Positions 57,871-64,000 of a stretch of 64,000 nt of DNA are shown here, one piece after another. Positions within the stretch are counted from its first letter, which is position 1. Each line of letters opens with the position of its first letter. The DNA is taken from assembly GCF_020551945.1 (NCBI RefSeq), contig NZ_JAJBZH010000001.1, positions 562,108 through 626,107 on the forward strand. Direction: 5' to 3'. Made by a program: the position numbers and the translations under genes. The DNA is from Cellulosimicrobium marinum. GTDB lineage: Bacteria > Actinomycetota > Actinomycetes > Actinomycetales > Cellulomonadaceae. The notes beneath the pieces are model-generated. The model was not told the origin of the DNA, did not search any database, and was given only the letters and a program-made list of their open reading frames with translations.

Positions 57871-60193
57871 CAACAGGGCGGGCGGGATACTCCGCGGGCT
57901 GATCATTGTCGCAGTCATCGGTGTGTGGATGGCGATCGGCGCGCTCGGAGGGCAGGCGCAGGGCCTCCTCAGCACCGTGCAGACCAACGACGCCGCCGCG
58001 TTCCTGCCCGAGAGCGCCGAGTCGACCCGGGCCGCCGACCTCGGCAGCGAGTTCGTCGACACCGAGGCGCTGCCGGCCCTCGTCGTCGCCACGACCGGCG
58101 ACGACAGCGCGCTCGACCCCGACGACCTCGCGGCGCTCGAGGCCTACGTCGCCGCCGTGCCCGACGCGCCCCTCGACGGGACGACGGGCGACGAGCCCGC
58201 GACCGTCGGGGACGTCCTGGTCGCGGACCCCGTCCTCGTGCCCGCGGAGGACGGCGAGGCCGCGCTCGTCGTCGTCTCGCTCGACGCGGCCGTCGCCGCG
58301 GACAACGTCGGTGCGGACGAGGACAGCGTGAGCGAGCTCGCCGTCGCGGCGCTGCGCGACCTCGCCGCCGTCGACGCCGCCGACGGCGGGCTCGCCGGGA
58401 CCGGCCTCGACGTGTACGTCACCGGGCCCGCCGGCTTCGTCGCCGACCTCGTCACGGCGTTCGGCGGCATCGACACGGTGCTGCTCCTCGTCGCGCTCGG
58501 CGCCGTGCTCGTCATCCTCGCGGTCGTCTACCGCTCGCCCGTCCTGCCGTTCCTCGTCATCCTCACCGCGGTGCTCGCCCTCACCCTCGCGGGCCTCGTC
58601 GTGTACCACCTCGCGGCGAACGACGTCCTCACCCTCAACGGCCAGTCCCAGGGCATCCTGTCGATCCTCGTCGTCGGGGCCGCGGTCGACTACTCGCTGC
58701 TCGTCGTCGCGCGCTACCGCGAGGAGCTGCGCCTCGTGCGCTCGACCACCACGGCCCTGCGCCGCGCGGTCCGCGCGTCGATCGAGCCGATCGCGGCGAG
58801 CGCGGGCACGGTGATCGCCGGCCTGCTCTGCCTCCTGCTGTCCGACCTCGCCTCCAACCGCAGCCTGGGACCCGTCGCCGCGATCGGCATCGCCGCGGCG
58901 TTCGTCGCCGCCCTGACGCTCCTGCCCGCTCTTCTGCTCGTCGCGGGCCAGCGGTCGCGCGCGCTGTTCTGGCCCCGCATGCCGCGCTACGCGGGGGACC
59001 ATGCCGCCCTGGAAGCGGTGCCGGACACCGCGCCCGCCGAAGCCCCGCAGCCCGCCGGCGCCAGGCAGCCCGACGACGCGGTGTCGGTCGAGGGGCACGG
59101 CGTGTGGTCGCGCGTCGCGAGCTTCGTCGGCCGCCACGACCGTCGCGTGTGGATCGTCACCGCCGTCGTGCTCGCCGCGTGCGCCGCGTTCGTGCCCACC
59201 CTCGACGCCGAGGGCACCGGCGACTCCGAGGTGTTCCTCACGCAGGTCGACTCGGTCGACGGGGAGGAGGTCCTCACCGAGCACTTCGAGGGCGTCTCCG
59301 CCCAGCCCGCGATCGTCGTCGCACCCGAGGGCGACCTCCAGGCCGTCCTCGACGCGGCCGAGGCCACCGACGGCGTGGCCGCCGCCACCCCCGTCACCGA
59401 CCAGCCCGCCCCCGCACCCGGCGCGCCCGCGCAGGGCGACCCGCTCGTCGTCGACGGGCAGGTGCGCGTCGACGTCACGACCGAGGCCCCCTCGGACAGC
59501 CAGGAGGCCGTGGAGACCGTCTCCGCCCTGCGCGACGCCGTCCACGACGCCTCGCCGGACGCGGTCGTCGGCGGGGCCGCCGCCGAGCGCCTCGACACGC
59601 AGCTCGCCGGACAGCGCGACCTGCGCGTCATCGTGCCGGTCGTGCTCGCCGTGATCCTGCTCATCCTGATCGTGCTGCTGCGCTCGGTGCTCGCGCCCGT
59701 GCTGCTCATGGCGGCGAACGTGCTGTCGTTCGGCGCCGCGCTCGGCGTCGCCGCGCTCGTGTTCGACCACGTGCTCGACTTCCCCGGCGCCGACCCCGCC
59801 GTGCCGCTCTACGCGTTCTGTTTCCTCGTCGCGCTCGGCGTCGACTACTCGATCTTCCTCATGACGCGCGTGCGGGAGGAGAGCCTCGTCGTCGGGACGC
59901 GCCGCGGCGTCCTGCGGGCGCTCGCGGTCACCGGGTCGGTCATCACGTCCGCCGGCGTGGTGCTCGCGGCGACCTTCGCGGCGCTCGGGATCATCCCGCT
60001 GCTGTTCCTCGCGCAGATCGCGTTCATCGTGGCGTTCGGGGTGCTCGTCGACACGCTCGTCGTGCGCAGCCTGCTCGTCCCGGCGCTCGTGCACGACATC
60101 GGGCGGCGGTCCTGGTGGCCGAGCGCGCTCGCGCGCCAGGAGCGGCCCGACGCCGTGGCACGGCCCGACGACGTGGCGTCGCCGTCCCGCTGA
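57863..60193 (+). CDS. MMPL/RND-family membrane transporter
   Basis: Large transporter of 776 residues with the two-fold RND plan: one span, an external loop of about 150 residues, five spans, then the same again. Both conserved mid-membrane motifs are present: VVGAAVDYSLLVVARYREEL in the first half and ALGVDYSIFLMTRVREE in the second, the Asp-Tyr pairs that carry protons in MmpL proteins. Substrates of the family are lipids, glycopeptidolipids or drugs. The start is uncertain: ATG 57863 (CACCAT 8 bases upstream) or ATG 57845. No substrate-synthesis genes lie nearby. Confidence 0.88.
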   Translation: MLSNRAGGILRGLIIVAVIGVWMAIGALGGQAQGLLSTVQTNDAAAFLPESAESTRAADLGSEFVDTEALPALVVATTGDDSALDPDDLAALEAYVAAVPDAPLDGTTGDEPATVGDVLVADPVLVPAEDGEAALVVVSLDAAVAADNVGADEDSVSELAVAALRDLAAVDAADGGLAGTGLDVYVTGPAGFVADLVTAFGGIDTVLLLVALGAVLVILAVVYRSPVLPFLVILTAVLALTLAGLVVYHLAANDVLTLNGQSQGILSILVVGAAVDYSLLVVARYREELRLVRSTTTALRRAVRASIEPIAASAGTVIAGLLCLLLSDLASNRSLGPVAAIGIAAAFVAALTLLPALLLVAGQRSRALFWPRMPRYAGDHAALEAVPDTAPAEAPQPAGARQPDDAVSVEGHGVWSRVASFVGRHDRRVWIVTAVVLAACAAFVPTLDAEGTGDSEVFLTQVDSVDGEEVLTEHFEGVSAQPAIVVAPEGDLQAVLDAAEATDGVAAATPVTDQPAPAPGAPAQGDPLVVDGQVRVDVTTEAPSDSQEAVETVSALRDAVHDASPDAVVGGAAAERLDTQLAGQRDLRVIVPVVLAVILLILIVLLRSVLAPVLLMAANVLSFGAALGVAALVFDHVLDFPGADPAVPLYAFCFLVALGVDYSIFLMTRVREESLVVGTRRGVLRALAVTGSVITSAGVVLAATFAALGIIPLLFLAQIAFIVAFGVLVDTLVVRSLLVPALVHDIGRRSWWPSALARQERPDAVARPDDVASPSR

Positions 60194-60263
60194 GTCCCGT
60201 CGGGCGACGGCCGGGTCCCGCTGGGTGCTTGCCGGCTCCCACCGGGTCCTCGGCCGGTGCGGC

Positions 60264-60980
60264 TCAGCCCGCCGGGACCGGTTCCGCCGGGCAGTCCGCG
60301 AGGACGTGCGCCATGGCCTCCGACTCCGACGGCGTGACCGCGAGCCCGTACTCGGACTTCACCGCGATCTGCCGCGCGACGTACGGGCAGCGGAACGCGT
60401 GGTTGGGCGGCAGCCAGGCCGACGCGTCGCGTGCGCCCTTGGCCTGGTTGGCCGGACCGTCCGCCGCGAGGAGGTTGAGCGGGTCGTTCGCGAAGCGCGT
60501 GCGCGTCTCGTCGTCCCAGCCCTGCGCACCCTTGCGCCAGGCGTCGAGGAGCGCGACCACGTGGTCGATCTGGACGGCGGAGCTCGTCGCGTTCCCGCGG
60601 CGGAAGTCGATGCTCTCGCCCGTGTAGGGGTCGACGAACGTGCCCGTGCGCACCTGGCAGGGCTCGTCGCGCGTCGAGAAGGTGAGGTCCGCGAGGTCGC
60701 GCGCGAGGATGTCGTTGCGCGTGTCGCAGCCGTTGCCGTCCACGTCCACCCACGCGCTGCCGAACTCGGAGCGCTCGTACCCCGTGTCCGCCGCCGGTCC
60801 CTTGACCTCCAGCGTCGCGAGCGCGGCCAGCGCCGTGCCCGCCACGGGGGCGGGCTCGGGGGCGTCGACCGCCGCCGACTCGTCGTCGAGGACGTTCGCC
60901 AGGACGATCAGCAGGGCGAGCGCGACGAGGGCATAGCGCAGCGCGGTACGTCGGGTGACCCGACGGATCGAGGTGCTCAA
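60264..60980 (-). CDS. Membrane-anchored or secreted HNH endonuclease-family protein
   Basis: 238 residues. A single hydrophobic segment at about 12-27 (LRYALVALALLIVLAN) acts as signal peptide or anchor, then comes an extracytoplasmic DUF1524-type HNH nuclease domain. The motif is seen as VQIDHVVALLDAWRKGA (D-H), NDPLNLLAADGPANQAKGARD (the N) and WLPPNHAFRCPYVAR. Conserved cysteines (NGCDTRNDIL, EPCQVRTG, FRCPY, ADCPAE) can form two disulfides. Such secreted nucleases probably scavenge external DNA. The start is TTG at 60980 after GGAAGG, chosen because no ATG or GTG precedes the hydrophobic segment in frame. Confidence 0.85.
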   Translation of the reverse strand: MSTSIRRVTRRTALRYALVALALLIVLANVLDDESAAVDAPEPAPVAGTALAALATLEVKGPAADTGYERSEFGSAWVDVDGNGCDTRNDILARDLADLTFSTRDEPCQVRTGTFVDPYTGESIDFRRGNATSSAVQIDHVVALLDAWRKGAQGWDDETRTRFANDPLNLLAADGPANQAKGARDASAWLPPNHAFRCPYVARQIAVKSEYGLAVTPSESEAMAHVLADCPAEPVPAG

Positions 60981-61112
60981 CGGACGACCTTCCCGAGACA
61001 GGGGCAGCGGTGCGCAATACACCAATCCGGACCAACGCGCACATTCTGCCAGGTCGGAGGGGGTGCTCCGGCCACCGTCCGCGCGCTCGGTCCCGTCGCG
61101 ACCCGGGCCGTC

Positions 61113-61118
61113 TAGATT
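61113..61118 (+). promoter_or_regulatory. -10 box TAGATT, leaderless oxidoreductase gene
   Basis: TAGATT ends 7 bases before the ATG at 61126. Confidence 0.55.
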
Positions 61119-61125
61119 GGTGCGC

Positions 61126-62166
61126 ATGGTCAACGCAGCACGTCCGCTGAGGGTCGGGATCGTCGGGTACGGAGGGGCGGGCCGCGGGATCCACGCGCGA
61201 CTCGTGCGCGAGGCGGGGCACGAGGTCACCGCCGTCGTGGTGCGATCGCCCGAGCGCCGCGCCGCGGCCGCCGAGGACTGGCCCGGGGTGCACCTGCACG
61301 ACGACGTGGCCGGTCTCGTCGCCGACCGCGCCGCGTACGACGTCGTCGTCGTCGCCAGCCCGACGCCCCTGCACGCGGAGCACGCCGCCGCGGTCGCCGA
61401 GGCGGGACTGCCCGTCGTCCTCGACAAGCCGATCGCCCTCGACGCCGCCTCCGCGCGCGCCGTCGTCTCCGCAGCGCAGGCCGCGGGCGCACCCCTCACC
61501 GTGTTCCAGAACCGCCGGTGGGACCCCGAGCAGCTCACGCTGCGGGCCCTCCTCGCCACGGGGGAGCTGGGTACCGTGCACACGTTCGAGCGCCGCTGGG
61601 AGCGCTGGCGGCCCGTGCCCCGCGACCGCTGGAAGGAGAACGACCCCGTCGGCGGCGGGCTGCTCCTCGACCTCGGCCCGCACCTCGTCGACTCCGCGAC
61701 ACAGCTGTTCGGCCCGGTGACCTCCGTCCTCGCCGAGCTGCGCGCGCACACCACGCCGACCGAGGACGACGTGTTCCTCGTGCTGCACCACGCACCCGAC
61801 GACGCCGGGGCGAGCGTCGTCAGCCGCCTGTGGGCCGGGTCGGTGGTCGGTGCGCCCGGGCCGCGGACGCGGGTGCTCGGCACGGCGGGCGCGTACGTCG
61901 TGACGACGTTCGAGGAGGACGCCTCGCCGTTCGAGCGGTTCGACGACGACGCGCCCGCGGGCACAGAGGGCTGGGTCACGCGCGGCCGGGAGCGGACGCC
62001 CGTACCGCGTGCGCCCGGCGGTCACGCGGACTTCTACCGCGCCGTCGCGGCGTGGGCGCACGACGGCGCGCCCGCCCCCGTGGACCCGGCCGACGCCGTC
62101 CGGACGGCCGAGGTGCTCGACGCCGCCCGGCGCAGCGCCCGGTCGGGGTCGCGCGTCGAGGTCTGA
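61126..62166 (+). CDS. Gfo/Idh/MocA-family NAD(P)-dependent oxidoreductase
   Basis: Soluble dehydrogenase of 346 residues. The N-terminal Rossmann motif is VGIVGYGGAGRGIHARL, then ASPTPLHAEHA and the family hallmark lysine in VVLDKPIALDA (D-K-P in place of the usual E-K-P). The C-terminal alpha/beta domain starts near residue 125 with FQNRRWDPEQL, and GGGLLLDLGPHLVDSA holds the catalytic histidine. The substrate is probably a cyclitol or sugar; nothing nearby defines it. Leaderless -10 upstream. Confidence 0.92.
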   Translation: MVNAARPLRVGIVGYGGAGRGIHARLVREAGHEVTAVVVRSPERRAAAAEDWPGVHLHDDVAGLVADRAAYDVVVVASPTPLHAEHAAAVAEAGLPVVLDKPIALDAASARAVVSAAQAAGAPLTVFQNRRWDPEQLTLRALLATGELGTVHTFERRWERWRPVPRDRWKENDPVGGGLLLDLGPHLVDSATQLFGPVTSVLAELRAHTTPTEDDVFLVLHHAPDDAGASVVSRLWAGSVVGAPGPRTRVLGTAGAYVVTTFEEDASPFERFDDDAPAGTEGWVTRGRERTPVPRAPGGHADFYRAVAAWAHDGAPAPVDPADAVRTAEVLDAARRSARSGSRVEV

Positions 62167-62186
62167 CCGCCCGTCACGGTCCGGCC

Positions 62187-62201
62187 TGTGGATAACTCCA
62201 C
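62187..62201. promoter_or_regulatory. Isolated DnaA-box-like sequence in a GTGGA-N4-TCCAC dyad
   Basis: TGTGGATAA (62187-62195) is the exact complement of the E. coli DnaA box TTATCCACA, and GTGGA-TAAC-TCCAC (62188-62201) is a dyad. It lies in the 66-base gap before the pseudokinase-like gene. It could be a DnaA site, an operator, or chance. Confidence 0.3.
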
Positions 62202-62232
62202 GGCAGTGCCCCCACCGCGGTGAGATGGGGAC

Positions 62233-63876
62233 ATGCCCGTCCCGCCCGCGCCGTGGCCGCGCCGCGACCCCCGACCGTCGGACCCGACGCCGTCCGAACC
62301 CGCCGTCCCCGCTCCCGTCGCCGCCGCGCTGGCGGCAGCGGGCTGGAGCGTCCGCGACCGGCCCGGAGCGCCGTCCGGCGTCGTCGCCGCGGGGTCGGAC
62401 GGCACGCTGTGCACGATCCACCTTCTCGACGTCCCGGAGGGGCCGACGGCCCGCGCCGCGCTCGTCGAGCACCTGCACGGCCTCCCGACCGACGAGCAGC
62501 ACCTCGCCGCCGTGCGACAGGTCCTCGACGCGGGCACGGGGACCCTCGCGGTCCTCGTCGAGCACGCCGACGGGCTCGGCCTCGACGAGCTCGTGGCTGC
62601 GCGCGAGCCCCTCGACCCGGGGGAGGCCGTCACGCTCGTCGTCCCCGTGGCACAGGCGCTCGCGGCGCTGCACCGGACCGGTCGCGTGCACGGGTCGCTC
62701 GACGCGCGGGCGGTGACCGTCGCCCCCGACGGCCGCGCCGTCGTCCGACCGCCGCTCACCCCGCCCGGCGGCACCCCGGCCGACGACGTGCGCGACCTGG
62801 CCCGGCTCGTGCTCGACGTCGTGCCGCCACCCGCCTCGTCGCACCCCGCCGCACCGTCGCACTCCCTCGACCCCGCTCGCGCCGCGGCCCTCGCCGCGCT
62901 CCACGCCGAGCTCGTCGCCGCGCTGCGCGACGACCCGGCCGCCCGTCCCGCGGCGGGGACGTTCGCCGCACGCTGCTACGACGCGGTGCCCCCGTCGCCG
63001 CTCGTCATGCCGGACCCGGCGCGTCTCGTCGCGACGGCGCTCGGCAGCCGCCGCGTGCTGGCGGCGCCCGCGGCGGTGAGCGGCCGAGGCACGGGGGAGG
63101 GCGGGACACCACCCGGTCGCCGGGCCGCCCGGGAGGCGAGGGCGGGCCGCTCGGGGTCGCCGACCCCAGGACCGACGCCCGTACCGAGGCGCCCCCGTCG
63201 TGCAGGCCGGGCGCGAACCGGCGGAGTGGGCGCCCGTGGCGGCACCGGGCCGACCTCCGCGTTCGCCACGGCGGGCGGTGGGCGGCTGCGCGTCGCGCTC
63301 CTCACCCTCGGCGCGGCCGTCGCGGTCGGGGCGTTCGTCCTCGTCGGTGTCCAGGTGGTCGGCCAGGCGTCCGACCCGCGCCCGGACCCGCAGGCGGCGC
63401 CCGCGGCCGGCTCGCCCGCCGAGACCTCGACAGAGCCGACGACCGAGCCGGCGACGGACCCGACGACGACGGACCCGACGACGGCGGACCCGACGACGGA
63501 TAGGAGCGACCCCGCCACCGCGGCGCGCGAGCTCACCGCCCGACGCGTCGCGCTGCTGTCCGAGAGGTCCGGCGAGCTGGCCGGGGTCGTCGTGCCCGGT
63601 TCGGCGGCCGAGCACGCCGAGCGTGCGGTCCTCGCCGAGCTCGACGGGGTCGACGTGATCGACGCGCGCGCCGAGGTCTTCGCCGTGCGACCCGGGTCCG
63701 GGGTGCAGGGCGAGGAGGTCGCGCCGGAGGTCGAGGTCGAGGTGGACTACGCGGTCGGCGCGCACCGCCAGCGCGTGGACGGGACGGACGTGCACGTCCC
63801 CGCGTCGCCGCGCACGACGGTGGTGCTCGTGCTGCGCTGGACGGATCACGGGTGGCGCGTGGGCGAGGTGCGCTGA
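62233..63876 (+). CDS. Membrane-anchored pseudokinase-like protein
   Basis: 547 residues, not assigned to a named family. Residues about 25-260 look like a decayed protein-kinase fold: LVVPVAQALAALHRTGRVHGSLDARAVTVAPDGRAVVRP has the shape of the catalytic loop (HxD region) and following strand, but the catalytic Asp is Ser (VHGSL) and no DFG or glycine-rich loop exists. An Arg/Gly-rich linker (about 275-345) leads to one membrane span near 352-375. Then comes an external Pro/Thr/Asp repeat (TEPATDPTTTDPTTADPTT) and a compact C-terminal domain (about 425-547) ending in a mixed beta pattern. The plan resembles receptor-like Ser/Thr kinases with the kinase dead. It may bind a partner or sense the wall. 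Confidence 0.75.
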   Translation: MPVPPAPWPRRDPRPSDPTPSEPAVPAPVAAALAAAGWSVRDRPGAPSGVVAAGSDGTLCTIHLLDVPEGPTARAALVEHLHGLPTDEQHLAAVRQVLDAGTGTLAVLVEHADGLGLDELVAAREPLDPGEAVTLVVPVAQALAALHRTGRVHGSLDARAVTVAPDGRAVVRPPLTPPGGTPADDVRDLARLVLDVVPPPASSHPAAPSHSLDPARAAALAALHAELVAALRDDPAARPAAGTFAARCYDAVPPSPLVMPDPARLVATALGSRRVLAAPAAVSGRGTGEGGTPPGRRAAREARAGRSGSPTPGPTPVPRRPRRAGRARTGGVGARGGTGPTSAFATAGGGRLRVALLTLGAAVAVGAFVLVGVQVVGQASDPRPDPQAAPAAGSPAETSTEPTTEPATDPTTTDPTTADPTTDRSDPATAARELTARRVALLSERSGELAGVVVPGSAAEHAERAVLAELDGVDVIDARAEVFAVRPGSGVQGEEVAPEVEVEVDYAVGAHRQRVDGTDVHVPASPRTTVVLVLRWTDHGWRVGEVR

Positions 63877-63904
63877 CCGCGCGAGGCGCCCTGAGGGGTG
63901 GACG

Positions 63905-64000
63905 TCAGCGCGCGACGACGCTCCGTGCGGCGCCGTCGAGCTCGGGGTCCTCGTAACGGAACCCGCTCGCCTCGAGGACCGTGGGCAGGGCCCGCTGCGA
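63905..64000 (-). CDS. TIGR01777-type NAD(P)-binding epimerase, C-terminal fragment
   Basis: The last 31 codons of a gene that enters from the right edge, ending SQRALPTVLEASGFRYEDPELDGAARSVVAR. This is the ending of the DUF1731 domain of TIGR01777/YfcH-like sugar-nucleotide epimerases (typically S-Q-R-V-x-P-x-x-L ... G-F-x-F-x-x-P). In M. tuberculosis the homologue Rv2216 is next to lipB, so the conserved block continues beyond this window. The start is outside. Confidence 0.8.
   Translation of the reverse strand, partial: SQRALPTVLEASGFRYEDPELDGAARSVVAR

Noticed and set aside
59845-63849. Minus-strand open frame of over 1,300 codons opposite MMPL, the oxidoreductase and the pseudokinase-like gene
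   Set aside because: Same GC artefact. The HNH gene on this strand is in a different frame, and no family signature occurs in the long frame.

Overview
The window is a single, very GC-rich (visibly above 70 percent, with codon third positions almost all G or C) stretch of actinobacterial chromosome. GTG starts are common and TGA is by far the commonest stop. The gene content points to a Micrococcales-type actinomycete of the Cellulomonas / Cellulosimicrobium / Promicromonosporaceae kind: PucR-type FasR, DUF3145, polyphosphate glucokinase, GlnA1/GlnA2/GlnE, a PolA-like exonuclease/polymerase and a GH19 chitinase. I see no insertion sequence, prophage, CRISPR array or rRNA operon. Genus-level placement is inference.

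Layout. 1-4.0 kb: the end of a maltose/maltodextrin uptake operon (malF fragment, malG) with a cytoplasmic GH13 glycosidase. 4.1-10.6 kb: a nucleotide and replication block (metallophosphoesterase, dgt, dnaG) interrupted by a VOC protein and an AraC regulator, followed by tRNA-Asn and a CAU-anticodon tRNA that looks like tRNA-Ile2. 10.6-13.8 kb: two acyltransferases, a DUF1206 membrane protein and peptide deformylase. 13.9-19.6 kb: DUF3145 convergent with the type II fatty-acid operon fabD-fabH-acpP-fabF and its PucR-type regulator fasR. 19.7-24.7 kb: aceE, DUF3052, an AhpE-type peroxiredoxin and tRNA-Val. 24.9-31.9 kb: YihY, PolA-like enzyme, Nif3-like protein, a zinc-ribbon-family coiled coil that has lost its cysteines, RNase H/phosphatase fusion and YaaA. 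32-36.6 kb: tautomerase-family protein, RNase P RNA, pyridoxine kinase, PEP carboxylase. 36.9-42.9 kb: STAS protein, polyphosphate glucokinase, methionine aminopeptidase, SPOR-like protein plus cell-wall amidase, panB, nadE. 43-52.5 kb: glnA2-glnE, chitinase, alkyl sulfatase, glnA1. 52.7-64 kb: RDD, DUF4191, lipA, MFS, lipB, MarR/MMPL, HNH nuclease, oxidoreductase, a membrane pseudokinase-like protein, and the end of a TIGR01777-type epimerase gene.

The order epimerase-lipB-lipA-DUF4191-RDD-glnA1-glnE-glnA2-panB-RNaseH/phosphatase-ribbon-Nif3-AhpE-DUF3052-aceE-PucR regulator-fabD-acp-KAS is, from memory, the M. tuberculosis Rv2216 to Rv2245 order, so most of the window is an ancient actinobacterial core block. 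Genes that break this order (GH19 chitinase and alkyl sulfatase between glnE and glnA1; MFS between lipA and lipB; MarR/MMPL/HNH/oxidoreductase/pseudokinase between lipB and the epimerase) are the lineage-specific part.

The regulatory sequence is unusually readable. About two dozen genes have an -10-like hexamer (xANNNT, most often TAGNNT or TACNNT) ending 6 or 7 bases before the start codon, the layout of leaderless mRNAs. Three of the six TAG stop codons I could find are also the first half of the next gene's -10 box. A four-part GlnR-type box sits just upstream of the -10 of glnA1, and a perfect 17-bp dyad covers the -35 region of fasR. I do not see a clear new multi-gene system. The best candidates for undescribed biology are the cysteine-less ribbon protein, the anchored pseudokinase-like protein, the stop codon / -10 fusions, and the paired hairpins between acpP and fabF.
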